From JAWXBG01 sp044375415 (GTDB lineage: Bacteria > Bacteroidota > Bacteroidia > Flavobacteriales_D > Sanyastnellaceae), in contig JBILMS010000007.1 of the NCBI GenBank assembly GCA_044375415.1, forward strand, positions 1-64,000: a stretch of 64,000 nucleotides of DNA. The letters run 5' to 3'. The position numbers and the translations under genes were made by a program. Of the stretch, positions 55,177 to 64,000 are shown piece by piece (positions within the stretch are counted from its first letter, which is position 1; each line of letters opens with the position of its first letter). Below the pieces are notes generated by a model that saw only the letters and a list, made by a program, of their open reading frames with translations, was not told the DNA's origin and searched no databases.

Positions 55177-58100
55177 ATGTCTCAGACACAGATCAAGTTG
55201 ACCAGAATTCTTGCCATCCTCCTCATTTTCAGTTTCATTTCTTTCATGGGATATGGACAAATTTTAGCACCGCCACTTCACTATTGGGATTTTGCCGAAG
55301 GGATTACTTCCGAATGGGTTTCTGAGAGCAATACACCTATTGCGCACTGGGAATACCGCGGACCCGATACGGAACCTGACAATACAGTCTGTTCCCAGGG
55401 TTCGTGTGGCGCTTCCTCCGTGCCTATCACTTCGATTACTGCTTCCAATGGCTTTGTGATTTTTGATAGTAACTATTGGGACGATGATGATGGTGTTTGC
55501 GGTGGTTTGGGTACCGGTCAAGATCCTGCCCCTCATCTAGCATCTCTGATTACTCCTTCCGTGAATCTCACGGGTATTAGCACCGTAGTACTCACCTTTC
55601 AACAACAATACAAGCACTATCAGTCCAACACTAAAGTTTTTGTGAGTAATAATGGTGGTTCCTCATGGACAGAAGTTTTGTCGAACACCGGATCCTTTTC
55701 TACGAATAGTGAATGGAAAACCGTGAATATTTCAGCACAAGCCGGAGGCTTTTCTGATGTGAAAATTAAATTTCAATTCTCCGGAATATATTATTGGTGG
55801 CTTTTGGATGATATCGCTTTGTATTCTCCTAATCCAAACGACTTACAATTAACTAATCCGGCGTATTCTCAATATGGGATATTGGTGAGCCCAATATTGT
55901 TCAACGACATGATGTACAGCATGTACCCGTTGACAATGATACCTTCTTTAAAGTTTTCAGGAACGGCCACAAACATTGGAGGAAATACACAAACGCAAAC
56001 TAAATTATTTGTCGATGTAAAACGAGACAACATCACAACTACATATTCTAACAGCAGTGTGGCAAGCACGCTAAACGCAGGCCAAACAAGTCTCATACAA
56101 CTTAACACCTTGTATAATACCGGTCCTCAATTGGGTGAGTATGTAGTGTATTACAATCTTGATCAGCTTCAAAATGACGACAATATTCTCAACAATAAAG
56201 ACACCTTAAGCTATTTTATTACTCCACATACCTATGCCCGAGATGAAGGTGTTTTGGAAGATATTTTTAATCCACAAGCCATGTACAATACTCAAGCAAT
56301 GGAAGTCGGAAATGTCTTTCAAGCAAGAGCTTCCGGTCTCCAGTTTGCAAGCATTGAAACAATTTTAGGCGAAGGAACCGTTGCCGGCACAGAAATTTAT
56401 GGCATCGTGTGGAATTTGGATAGAACCGAAATTCTCGGTCAGTCGGATCCATATACCATCAACATTACAGACATTAATTCGAGTGGTGGTGACAACAGTA
56501 TTGTTCTTCCATTGCAAAATCCAATTACACTTTTGAATGATAGCCTGTATTTGGTGATGGTAGGTACTTCGGCTAATGCAGGAAATCTGCGAGTGGGAAG
56601 AAGTGGTGCTGCCGCAGCAGAAGCATCACTTGTTCGATATCCGGATTCAAATGGTTTGTTTTACATGCTCCGAACACCCATGGTTCGGATGAATATTTTT
56701 GCTGCCAATGCAGTCCCCGGATGTATGTTATCGACTGCTTCGAATTACAGTGCCCTTGCAACTATTGATGATGGATCCTGTTTATTCCCAGGCTGCACAA
56801 TTGAAGGTTCTTCCAACTATGATCCGTTAGCGAATTGGGACAATGGAACTTGTCTATACTGTGGATGTACCAATGAACTAGCTACAAACTACGATCCCAA
56901 TGCTTCATGCGAAGACGGTTCCTGTATTATTCTCGGCTGCACTGATCCACTTGCCGACAACTACAATGTCGAGGCGAATTCAGAAGATAATTCCTGTTTT
57001 TACTTAGGGTGCACAATATCCGGTGCAGACAATTACGATTCGAGTGCAACTATCGATGATGATTCATGTATATTTTCCGGTTGCACCGATCCGGAGGCCT
57101 CAAACTTTGATCCTCAAGCCAATCTCAACAATGGTACATGCCTGTTTCCCGGTTGCACTCATCCACTGGCCGATAACTTCGATACATCAGCAAACATAGA
57201 TGACGGCTCTTGTATTCTCAGCGGGTGTACTGATCCGGATGCCGCTAATTTTTGGGATGAAGCAAATACAGATGATGGATCATGCTTATCCCCGGGCTGT
57301 ACCGATCCTTTGGCAGATAATTTTGATCCCGGGGCAAATGCAGAGGACGGTACTTGTATATACTTCGGATGCACAGATCCTCTTGCCAACAATTTTGATC
57401 CGGGAGCAAATTCCGAAGATTTGAGTTGTGAATATAACACCGCCATGCTAGCAACCGAAAACCTCAGTGGTTGTGCTCCTTTCACGTTTACTATAATCAA
57501 TCAAACTGTAATAACAGAAGGTGCCATTTGCGAAATTGTTATAGAAAATATTCAAACTTGGAACACCTGCGAAAGTGAATATACTGTGACTCTCGAAACA
57601 CCGGGCACGTACGAAGTAACCTATACATATTCACAAGGAAATAATATTTCAATATTTACGTTAGGTCCTATAGATGTGTTTGCAACGCCTGAAATTCCTC
57701 AGCTGAATTGGGATGGAAATCTCGAACTTGTCTGTGAAAACTGTTCCATTGGAGATTATATATGGTGGAATGATGGTAGTATTGTTTCGGAAGTTGACTC
57801 GCCAATTTTAGACGTGCCATTGACGACGGAAGGAGTCACAGATAACGGATTTTATCATTTAGAATTCCTGAATACACAAGGCTGTACCGCCATTTCCGAT
57901 AGTGTTCTTATACTTGATATATCAATAACCTCTGTCGAAGATACCCTATGCGAAGGATCGGAGTTCCTCTGGTTCAACTCTACTGACTACGTTCAAGGGG
58001 CACAACTTATTTTTGATTTTGGTGACGAGACATATACCGCCACCGTCGGATTCACTTACAATCACGAATACCCGCAAGCAGGATTATACGAATGGTCGAT

Positions 58101-58614
58101 TATGTATTCTTATGAAGACTTTTCTACAACCACTTCGGGAAACATTTTGGTCGTTGAAAACCCGGAAATACCCGAAATTACTGTTGACACTGAAAACAGC
58201 TTGCTCATTTGTTCTAATAGCTTAAACGTAGATTCCATTCATTGGAACGTAAATGGTGTCGATCATTTTAATGTTACCGAAGTAGATTTTCTAGAAGGTG
58301 CGTATTATGTTGAATTTATTAATGAAAATCTTTGCTTTTCATCTATATCCGGCGAATACGTTTCAGTAGAAAACACTTCGATCGATGGGTTACAGTATTT
58401 CCCGAACCCCACGGACAACGAACTGACTATTGTCTCCCCAAATGAAATAGAATCGTTTTCAATTTTTAATTCAATTGGAGACAAAGTATATTCTACCGGA
58501 AATCTTCTTGGAACAAATACTATAAACACCGGTGATTTGTCACCCGGGATTTACGAAGTACTTGTCGTGACATTTGGAAGGCCAACCACATTCAAAATGG
58601 TAGTTGTGCATTAG
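55177..58614 (+). CDS. Secreted T9SS type A protein with ten Cys/Asp-rich repeats
   Basis: A 1145-residue protein. Signal peptide ILAILLIFSFISFMGYG. The N-terminal domain (about 35-220; LHYWDFAEGITSEW, IYYWWLLDDIALYSP) looks like a MAM or choice-of-anchor J beta-sandwich. A second beta-rich region follows to about 510. Residues 514-753 are ten 24-residue repeats of the form xGCTDPLADNFDPxANxxDGSC, exact in length. Later come PKD/Ig-like regions (LVCENCSIGDYIWWNDG), and the last 75 residues (YFPNPTDNELTIVS, YEVLVVTFGRPTTFK) are a T9SS type A sorting domain. It is probably cell-surface or matrix; the repeats could bind calcium through the acidic DxxDGSC stretches (inference). Confidence 0.9.
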   Translation: MSQTQIKLTRILAILLIFSFISFMGYGQILAPPLHYWDFAEGITSEWVSESNTPIAHWEYRGPDTEPDNTVCSQGSCGASSVPITSITASNGFVIFDSNYWDDDDGVCGGLGTGQDPAPHLASLITPSVNLTGISTVVLTFQQQYKHYQSNTKVFVSNNGGSSWTEVLSNTGSFSTNSEWKTVNISAQAGGFSDVKIKFQFSGIYYWWLLDDIALYSPNPNDLQLTNPAYSQYGILVSPILFNDMMYSMYPLTMIPSLKFSGTATNIGGNTQTQTKLFVDVKRDNITTTYSNSSVASTLNAGQTSLIQLNTLYNTGPQLGEYVVYYNLDQLQNDDNILNNKDTLSYFITPHTYARDEGVLEDIFNPQAMYNTQAMEVGNVFQARASGLQFASIETILGEGTVAGTEIYGIVWNLDRTEILGQSDPYTINITDINSSGGDNSIVLPLQNPITLLNDSLYLVMVGTSANAGNLRVGRSGAAAAEASLVRYPDSNGLFYMLRTPMVRMNIFAANAVPGCMLSTASNYSALATIDDGSCLFPGCTIEGSSNYDPLANWDNGTCLYCGCTNELATNYDPNASCEDGSCIILGCTDPLADNYNVEANSEDNSCFYLGCTISGADNYDSSATIDDDSCIFSGCTDPEASNFDPQANLNNGTCLFPGCTHPLADNFDTSANIDDGSCILSGCTDPDAANFWDEANTDDGSCLSPGCTDPLADNFDPGANAEDGTCIYFGCTDPLANNFDPGANSEDLSCEYNTAMLATENLSGCAPFTFTIINQTVITEGAICEIVIENIQTWNTCESEYTVTLETPGTYEVTYTYSQGNNISIFTLGPIDVFATPEIPQLNWDGNLELVCENCSIGDYIWWNDGSIVSEVDSPILDVPLTTEGVTDNGFYHLEFLNTQGCTAISDSVLILDISITSVEDTLCEGSEFLWFNSTDYVQGAQLIFDFGDETYTATVGFTYNHEYPQAGLYEWSIMYSYEDFSTTTSGNILVVENPEIPEITVDTENSLLICSNSLNVDSIHWNVNGVDHFNVTEVDFLEGAYYVEFINENLCFSSISGEYVSVENTSIDGLQYFPNPTDNELTIVSPNEIESFSIFNSIGDKVYSTGNLLGTNTINTGDLSPGIYEVLVVTFGRPTTFKMVVVH
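56716..57435 (+). repeat. Ten tandem 72-base repeats inside the T9SS gene
   Basis: Exactly ten units of 72 bases with no length change. Invariant positions include GCT or GCM near the start and a final cysteine, with a D-rich stretch between; the most regular copies read GCTDPLADNFDPGAN. At DNA level the copies have diverged, so it is not a recent amplification. Confidence 0.9.
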
Positions 58615-58892
58615 TCTTTTATTTCCACATAATCCACGTAATCTCCGCCCTTATCTTGTGCAGGTTTCTTTTTTGGAGGCTCCACCGTTATTTCACCTTC
58701 TTTTCGGCGGTCTTGAGTTCCCTCATGATTTTGCATTCGCGATCGCAATGTTTCTTCTGCTTTTCTCACCACATAGGGTGTTGCCAAATGTGCAATCAAT
58801 CGAATGGCTGCAGACACCACCAATATCCAGAAAATAACCCGCAAAAGTCCGCTAAATGAAGCCTCCACGGCAACGTATTCTATCGTATTCAT
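58611..58892 (-). CDS. DUF4834 family membrane protein
   Basis: A 93-residue protein with one N-terminal transmembrane helix (SGLLRVIFWILVVSAAIRLIAHLA) and a charged cytoplasmic tail ending in GGDYVDYVEIKD. The tail motif is the mark of DUF4834, a Bacteroidota family of unknown role. Its ATG overlaps the stop of the upstream propeller gene as ATGA, and its stop overlaps the convergent T9SS gene by four bases. Confidence 0.87.
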   Translation of the reverse strand: MNTIEYVAVEASFSGLLRVIFWILVVSAAIRLIAHLATPYVVRKAEETLRSRMQNHEGTQDRRKEGEITVEPPKKKPAQDKGGDYVDYVEIKD

Positions 58893-61810
58893 TCTATTAC
58901 TATAACGTTCTTACTTCTATTTTGTGCTATTAACGTGATATCAAATCTGCCTTTAGGGAGATAATATTTTCCATCTTTCGATTTCTCGATTTTTATTTCC
59001 TTATCGTCTGATTTTTTGTCTGCGTTCATGAGTCGTTCCAATTCCTTGGCCGAAACCTCAGATATAGTTAGATCGTAACTCACATTATTAAAACCATGGT
59101 GAAAACCATCAAGCGGAATGTCATGCAATAAAAGACTATCGGCATATCGCACTTCAATCTTCTCATTCGTTTTACTATCCGGCAAAAAACAAGGAAAATA
59201 AAAATCCGGTTTTGATGGTTCCGCCCAAACACTCCAAGAATTACCCCAGTTGCGTTTTCGAATTGATCCGGGATCAAATAAAACAGCTTCGGATAACAGA
59301 AGAGTATCTACAGAACCTGTGTTTTCAATATCGGCTATCCATATACTTCGACCATGTGTACCTATCACCAGATCACGCTCCCTCTCTTGAATTACGAGAT
59401 CATGAACAGCCACACGCGGCAGTTCATTCGCAAGTGTACCCCACGTTTTGCCCATATCTCGGGAAGCGTAGAGTCCGTGGTCGGTTCCGCAATACAATAA
59501 ATTTGGAGAGGCAAAATCCTCAATCACCACATTCACCGGCTCATCAGGAATACCACCGCTAATAAATGTCCATGTTTTACCTAAGTCATCCGACCGATAA
59601 ATAAGTGCATCAAAATGATCAAACCGATACCCATTTAATGAAACATAGATTCGTTCTTTTTTATGAGCTGAAAAAACAACCTTACTCACCCAAAAATTTT
59701 CCGGTAACCCGCTTGAAATATTTTGCCATGTATAACCATTATCAATCGATACATGCACAAGTCCATCATCGCTACCAACCACAAGCCATCCAAAGCGCAA
59801 AGGCGACTCTGAAATAGATGTGAGGGTGCCATAGGGTACGTCGCCTTGTACTGCCCCTTTGGTCAGATCGCCACTTAAGGTCTCCAATTGTTCGCCTTTA
59901 TTAAGGGACCTATGTACTTTATTGGAGCAGATGTAAAAAATATCCTGCTGATGTTTTGACAACAAAATAGGAGTTTCCCAATTCCATCGAAGCGGTGTTT
60001 CTCCCAACTCATGATCGGGGTGAATATCTGCTTCCTGACCATCGGTGCGCGAGAGCCGGCTGTAATACCCAAATTGGAACCCGGTATAAATCGTGCTGTT
60101 GTTTCGAGTGTCAACTTCTACTTGCATACCGTCGCCACCCATTAAAAATTCAAAGGGATATTTTCCCGATTGATACCAGTCGCGACCCGGTGTATTGTTC
60201 GACGGTCCGACCCAAACTCCATTGTCCTGCAATCCACCATATACATTGTATGGATCGGCATTGTCTACTTGAACGGAATAAAATTGCCCTACAGAAGGAG
60301 TGTTACAATTGATAAATGTTTTGCCATCGTCATAACTGATCTGAACGCCGCCATCACTTCCGTTTATGAGGTGACCATTCAGCGAAGGATTGATCCATAA
60401 GGCATGGTGATCCACATGCACATTATCCGGATTGATTTGACGCCACGTCGCACCCCCATCATCACTGGTTAATAGTGGCACTCCTGCGATGTACATTTTT
60501 TTTGAATTTGTGGGATGAACACGGATCATTGAAAAATAATAACCATAACTGTAAATTATATCATCCAAAAATTCTGAATGGGTCCTCGTCCACTTTTTAG
60601 CGGTGAAATCATACTTATAAACTTCGGCACCGATCACAGGACGTGAAAAAAGATCATCATTTGCATCGTACAGATAATCACTAAGCGATGATGGTTTCAA
60701 CTCTCCTTTTTTCACTTGAAGTTTTACCGATTTAGCTGTATGCTTTTCAGGGAAATTATTGTCACGTAGAAAATTTTCCAACAATGAGTCCGGCAACAAT
60801 TCAAAGTCTGAAGCACTCATCCTCTGAAAATCTTTTTTCTTCAATCCGGAAGCCCTTTTTTCTTCTTCTGTTTCAGGTCTCTCAAATTGATTGTCTAACA
60901 TTGCATAAAGAGTTTTTTCACCATTATATGCATAGATGGCTAGTCCAATTCTGCCCACACCCTCACCATTTGGGAATCCGGAATCTTGAGCGGTTATCGT
61001 TGTCCAGTTTTTTCCGGCATCTATTGATTCATAGACTCCACTTCCCGCACCGGATTCTTTAAAATTCCAAGCGGCTCTGCTCTTTTCCCACGTTGAAACG
61101 ATTAAATGTGATTCATCGGAGGGGTCCAAAACCATATCTATAGCACCCACTCCTGCCCGGGTGGCAAAACTTTGATTCCAGGTTTTTCCGCCATCTGTAG
61201 TTTTATATACCCCTCGTTCGTTTCCATCAGAATACAGATGACCTAAGACCGCAACGTATGCAACTGAAGGATTCGCTGGTTGCAATATGATCCGTCCAAT
61301 ATGATGTGAATCCGAAAGCCCGCAATGCTCCCATGTTTTACCTAAGTCGGTTGATTTAAAAATACCGTAACCACTATAACTCGACCGAGAACTGTTGTTT
61401 TCTCCACTGCCCAACCAAATAATCTCGCCATGTTCCCAATCGACTGCAATGTCGCCAATGGTCATGACAATCTCATTTTGAAAAAGTGGATCAAACGAGG
61501 TTCCATTGTTATGTGTAACCCATAAACCACCACTTGCATAGGCAACATAAAAATGAGCCGGATTCAACGGATTTACATCTACATCAACTACTCTTCCGCT
61601 CATGACAGTTGGACCAATCGACCTTACAGGAATATTGTAAAAAATTGAACTTATGTCCAACTCCTCCCGCATCTTATAGCCAAGTTCGCGTTGTTGCGAA
61701 GATGTAGGCTGTGGTTTAGTTCCTTCTTTTACTTTTTTCTGTGACCATCCGCTCGAACTTCCAAGAATCAAAGCGGTTAGAAAAAAAAGTACTTGTATGG
61801 TACGCCTCAT
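58889..61810 (-). CDS. Exported Asp-box (BNR/VPS10-like) beta-propeller protein
   Basis: A 973-residue exported protein (signal LFFLTALILGSSSGWSQ). It contains at least eight Asp-boxes of the SxDxGxTW type: STDLGKTWEH, TTDGGKTWNQ, SIDAGKNWTT, SDDGGATWRQ, SYDDGKTFIN, SIDNGYTWQN, SDDLGKTWTF and SRDMGKTWGT. These mark sortilin/VPS10-like or sialidase-type propellers; the start NIPVRSIGPTVMSGRVVDVDVNP matches proteins annotated as VPS10 domain-containing in Bacteroidota. There is no sialidase catalytic arginine set that I can point to, and no T9SS domain. It is translationally coupled to the MazG-like gene upstream and to DUF4834 downstream. Confidence 0.87.
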   Translation of the reverse strand: MRRTIQVLFFLTALILGSSSGWSQKKVKEGTKPQPTSSQQRELGYKMREELDISSIFYNIPVRSIGPTVMSGRVVDVDVNPLNPAHFYVAYASGGLWVTHNNGTSFDPLFQNEIVMTIGDIAVDWEHGEIIWLGSGENNSSRSSYSGYGIFKSTDLGKTWEHCGLSDSHHIGRIILQPANPSVAYVAVLGHLYSDGNERGVYKTTDGGKTWNQSFATRAGVGAIDMVLDPSDESHLIVSTWEKSRAAWNFKESGAGSGVYESIDAGKNWTTITAQDSGFPNGEGVGRIGLAIYAYNGEKTLYAMLDNQFERPETEEEKRASGLKKKDFQRMSASDFELLPDSLLENFLRDNNFPEKHTAKSVKLQVKKGELKPSSLSDYLYDANDDLFSRPVIGAEVYKYDFTAKKWTRTHSEFLDDIIYSYGYYFSMIRVHPTNSKKMYIAGVPLLTSDDGGATWRQINPDNVHVDHHALWINPSLNGHLINGSDGGVQISYDDGKTFINCNTPSVGQFYSVQVDNADPYNVYGGLQDNGVWVGPSNNTPGRDWYQSGKYPFEFLMGGDGMQVEVDTRNNSTIYTGFQFGYYSRLSRTDGQEADIHPDHELGETPLRWNWETPILLSKHQQDIFYICSNKVHRSLNKGEQLETLSGDLTKGAVQGDVPYGTLTSISESPLRFGWLVVGSDDGLVHVSIDNGYTWQNISSGLPENFWVSKVVFSAHKKERIYVSLNGYRFDHFDALIYRSDDLGKTWTFISGGIPDEPVNVVIEDFASPNLLYCGTDHGLYASRDMGKTWGTLANELPRVAVHDLVIQERERDLVIGTHGRSIWIADIENTGSVDTLLLSEAVLFDPGSIRKRNWGNSWSVWAEPSKPDFYFPCFLPDSKTNEKIEVRYADSLLLHDIPLDGFHHGFNNVSYDLTISEVSAKELERLMNADKKSDDKEIKIEKSKDGKYYLPKGRFDITLIAQNRSKNVIVIE

Positions 61811-62130
61811 GAAATTTTGGGGTTGTTAAGATGACGTTCACCATCTCTTGTGGTTTTTTTCTCCATATTCTTTTCGAAAGCCTCCTGCAGATTTACGCCT
61901 GTTTGATTGGCTAAACACATCAAAACCCATAAGACATCGGCCATTTCATCGCCAAGATCTTTGTTTTTGTCGCTCTCCTTTTCGCTTTGTTCTCCGTACC
62001 GTCTGGCAATAATTCGGGCTAGTTCACCCACTTCTTCAGTAAGAATTGCCATGTTGGTTAACTCGTTAAAATAACGAATGCCATATGTTTTGATCCATTG
62101 ATCAACTTTAGATTGTGCCTCGGGTATTGT
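61807..62130 (-). CDS. MazG-family nucleotide pyrophosphohydrolase
   Basis: A 107-residue protein. The GTG at 62130 starts VTIPEAQSKVDQWIKTYGIRY; a TTG further upstream at 62211 would add 27 basic residues of non-homologous look and lies upstream of the -7 box, so it is rejected. The metal motif of the all-alpha NTP pyrophosphatases is present as EEVGELARIIARR and LGDEMADVLWVLMCLA (ExxE and ExxD). It probably hydrolyses non-canonical or signalling nucleotides; the substrate is unknown. Its stop overlaps the next gene as ATGA. Confidence 0.87.
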   Translation of the reverse strand, partial: TIPEAQSKVDQWIKTYGIRYFNELTNMAILTEEVGELARIIARRYGEQSEKESDKNKDLGDEMADVLWVLMCLANQTGVNLQEAFEKNMEKKTTRDGERHLNNPKIS

Positions 62131-62150
62131 CACCTTATTCGCATTTCGGG

Positions 62151-62158
62151 CAAAAATA
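62151..62158 (-). promoter_or_regulatory. -7 box of the mazG-like operon
   Basis: On the minus strand TATTTTTG, an exact TAnnTTTG match, 20 bases before the GTG at 62130. It supports that start over the TTG at 62211. Confidence 0.55.
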
Positions 62159-62242
62159 CCACCTCGGGGCACTTTCGAACTCCGCCTGTCCCTTTTATAC
62201 GCCTTTGACAATTGTTATAGGTTTTTACAAGCTCATGCGCCT

Positions 62243-62250
62243 TACGTTTG
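62243..62250 (+). promoter_or_regulatory. -7 box of the TolC-adaptor operon
   Basis: TACGTTTG, an exact TAnnTTTG match, 22 bases before the GTG at 62273. No clear -33 TTG at normal spacing. Confidence 0.5.
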
Positions 62251-62272
62251 CAGTAATAAATTAGAAAAAATC

Positions 62273-63706
62273 GTGTACAAAGGAATTCTTACCCTCCTGA
62301 TTGCGCTGGCGGTCTCAATATCAGCGGGAGCACAGACCCGATGGTCTCTTGAAGCCAGCATTGCTCGTGCTTTTGAAAAAAATATTACCATAAAGCAAAG
62401 TCAACTGAATGTAGAGTTGGCAGAAATTGATCAGAAAAATGCTTTTGGAAATCTTCTTCCCAATCTGAATGCTCAAGCTTCCCACGGTTATAACTGGGGA
62501 CAGAGAATTGACCCATTCACTAACCAGTTTGCAACAGAGCGAATACGGAGTAACAGCTTTGGTATTTCGACCTCGGTTAATTTGTTCAGCGGTTTTCAAG
62601 TTCGCAATGCCCTGGAACAAGCTCAGATTAATGTGATGGCGAGCAGGCTGACTGATGAAAAGGCCAAGAATGATATCGCTTTAAACATAGCTACTTTATA
62701 CCTTTCTATTCTCATGAATCAGGAATTGGTAACGATTGCACAAACGAATTCCGACAATACGGAAAATCAAGCAAAGAGAATTCGAATACTCGTGAATGCA
62801 GGGCAATTGGCTCAAAATAACCTCGACGATATCGATGCACAATTGGCCACTGATCAGGCAAATCTTGTTCAGGCTAAAAACAATTATAACTTATCGGTTT
62901 TAAGTCTAGCACAAGCTCTTCAACTAAGTCCGGAAGAAACGGCTAGTTTTCAAATAGAATCGCCGGATGTATCGGCAGTGGATAATGCACAACTCGGTCC
63001 AAGTGCAGAAGCCGCTGTTCAATATGCTTTAACACATTTCCCTGAAATGAAAAGTGCCGAGTACAATATGCAAAGCGCATCTGTTGGAGTAGAAATTGCG
63101 AAGGGCGCTCAACTTCCAAATCTAAGTGCTAGTTTTAGTTACGGTACCGGTTATTCCGGAGCGGCAAGTACTATTGTTGGTGATCCCGATTATGAGGTTT
63201 TTCCTATTGGTGCTGTGGAAACCACAGGAGATTTGGTCTATAGCCTCCAACCTGTTTATAATGAAGATGATTTTGAAACGATCAGTTTATGGGATCAATT
63301 GACTGACAACGTAAACAAATCTTTATTCTTTAGCTTAAATATCCCCATCTTCAACGGTTTTAGTACCGAGAGTTCTATCAAACGTTCTGAAATAAATCGA
63401 ATGAATGCAGAATACTCGGTTGAAACAACACGCCAAAATTTGAGGCAGAGCGTTGAAAGAGCTTATGCAGATGCGCTAGCAGCCAAAGCAAATTTCGACG
63501 CGGGAACGAAAGCTGTTCAGGCGGCGGAGAAAGCCTTTCTAAATACAAAATCGCGTTACGAACAAGGTGCTTCGACTCAGGTTGAATACTCTGATTCACG
63601 AACGCGATTAGACAACGCAAAAGTGAATTTGCTCAATAGCAAATACGAATACCTGTTTAGAATAAAAGTACTTGATTTTTACCAAGGTAAAGCCATATCG
63701 CTCTGA
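62273..63706 (+). CDS. TolC-family outer-membrane efflux channel
   Basis: A 477-residue protein beginning at a GTG, with a signal peptide (ILTLLIALAVSISAGAQ). Two outer-membrane-efflux domains of long helices are visible, each with the typical repeats: SLEASIARAFEKNITIKQSQL and LNVELAEIDQKNAFGNLLPN in the first half, and the second half from about 245 (AVQYALTHFPEMKSAEYNMQ). It forms a trimeric exit duct across the outer membrane and periplasm. The stop is three bases before the ATG of an RND adaptor, so the two act together. Confidence 0.93.
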   Translation: MYKGILTLLIALAVSISAGAQTRWSLEASIARAFEKNITIKQSQLNVELAEIDQKNAFGNLLPNLNAQASHGYNWGQRIDPFTNQFATERIRSNSFGISTSVNLFSGFQVRNALEQAQINVMASRLTDEKAKNDIALNIATLYLSILMNQELVTIAQTNSDNTENQAKRIRILVNAGQLAQNNLDDIDAQLATDQANLVQAKNNYNLSVLSLAQALQLSPEETASFQIESPDVSAVDNAQLGPSAEAAVQYALTHFPEMKSAEYNMQSASVGVEIAKGAQLPNLSASFSYGTGYSGAASTIVGDPDYEVFPIGAVETTGDLVYSLQPVYNEDDFETISLWDQLTDNVNKSLFFSLNIPIFNGFSTESSIKRSEINRMNAEYSVETTRQNLRQSVERAYADALAAKANFDAGTKAVQAAEKAFLNTKSRYEQGASTQVEYSDSRTRLDNAKVNLLNSKYEYLFRIKVLDFYQGKAISL

Positions 63707-63708
63707 TC

Positions 63709-64000
63709 ATGAAAAAGAAATGGAAAGTAGTTTTGATCGTTGCCATAGTAGTCGCAGTGACATTAGTTCTGTTGCGTTCTTTAGGTGGCGATAGAAATGT
63801 GCGCTCGGTTAGTGTTGAAACAGCGCAAAAAAGAAAAATCGTAGAAACGGTCTCGGCAAGTGGTAAAGTACAACCCGAACTCGAAGTGAAAATTCAGTCC
63901 GAGGTTTCCGGACAAATTATAGAGTTGCCTGTAAAAGAAGGTGACCAGGTTATTAAAGGTCAGTTGCTCGTCCGTATTAATCCCGACATATACCGCTCAG
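63709..64000 (+). CDS. RND/MacA-type periplasmic adaptor subunit (3' partial)
   Basis: Only the first 97 residues are in the window. An N-terminal membrane anchor (KVVLIVAIVVAVTLVLL) is followed by VSVETAQKRKIVETVSASGKV, the start of the membrane-proximal domain, and a biotinyl-lipoyl-like half-motif IQSEVSGQIIELPVKEGDQV. This is the HlyD/AcrA/MacA adaptor pattern. Its partner inner-membrane transporter must lie to the right of the window. With the upstream TolC it forms an efflux cassette; drug, lipid or peptide export are all possible. Confidence 0.9.
   Translation, partial: MKKKWKVVLIVAIVVAVTLVLLRSLGGDRNVRSVSVETAQKRKIVETVSASGKVQPELEVKIQSEVSGQIIELPVKEGDQVIKGQLLVRINPDIYRS

Noticed and set aside
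56716..57435. CRISPR-like array because of ten regular repeats
   Set aside because: The repeats are in frame, code for a continuous protein, and have no spacers; copies differ at DNA level.

Overview
The window is a stretch of ordinary chromosome from a member of the Bacteroidota, most likely a flavobacterial lineage related to Cryomorphaceae, Schleiferiaceae or Crocinitomicaceae (family-level placement is inference). The signs are: proteins with type IX secretion (T9SS) sorting domains of both type A and type B; a fused LpxC-FabZ; the BamD / omega / CoaBC / DUF4835 / RecN gene order; many DUFs known mainly from this phylum (DUF4835, DUF4301, DUF3822, DUF5606, DUF4834); and promoters with the Bacteroidota -7 box TAnnTTTG (often TAnnTTCG here) instead of a sigma70 -10 box. 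I see no rRNA, tRNA, insertion sequence, prophage or CRISPR array.

Layout. 1-1.6 kb: end of a TonB-dependent receptor. 1.6-6.8 kb (minus): bamD-rpoZ-coaBC-DUF4835-recN. 6.8-10 kb: galE, an orphan Hpt protein, DUF4301. 10-12.9 kb (minus): lpxC/fabZ-lpxA-ABC ATPase. 13.2-22.5 kb: small porin-like protein, aconitase, MacB-type permease, cyanophycinase-like lipoprotein, TlpA-type lipoprotein, glycerophosphodiesterase, RecD/Dda-like helicase. 22.6-27.8 kb: DUF3822-rsmD-coaD, a thioredoxin-fold protein without its cysteines, and a Nudix / pyrE pair reading away from a shared CATG. 27.8-33.9 kb (minus): acyl-CoA ligase-PAP2-CrcB-PafA-like phosphatase-M61 peptidase. 34-41.5 kb (minus): two giant secreted proteins, a pappalysin-type metalloprotease and a choice-of-anchor-L / type B T9SS repeat protein. 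41.7-54.9 kb: housekeeping genes (hbd, AMP nucleosidase, holA, MOSC, hemE, obg, adk, lpdA), a tandem pair of OmpA-family proteins and several small conserved proteins. 55.2-58.6 kb: a T9SS protein with ten exact-length cysteine-rich repeats. 58.6-62.1 kb (minus): mazG-like / Asp-box propeller protein / DUF4834. 62.3 kb to the end: TolC and the start of an RND adaptor.

Functionally the window mixes envelope biogenesis (BamD, Lpx enzymes, TolC, T9SS cargo), cofactor synthesis (CoaBC and CoaD for CoA, HemE), central metabolism (aconitase, Lpd, Hbd) and nucleotide metabolism (PyrE, Adk, AMP nucleosidase, MazG). Genes are packed tightly, with many ATGA stop/start overlaps and several convergent pairs whose stop codons touch or overlap.

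I did not find a convincing new multi-gene system. The best leads are the heptamer-periodic intergenic repeats, the ten-repeat Cys/Asp-rich secreted protein, the CoaBC that lacks two textbook catalytic residues, -7 boxes set directly against start codons (possible leaderless mRNAs), and the Nudix/pyrE pair whose start codons share four bases.
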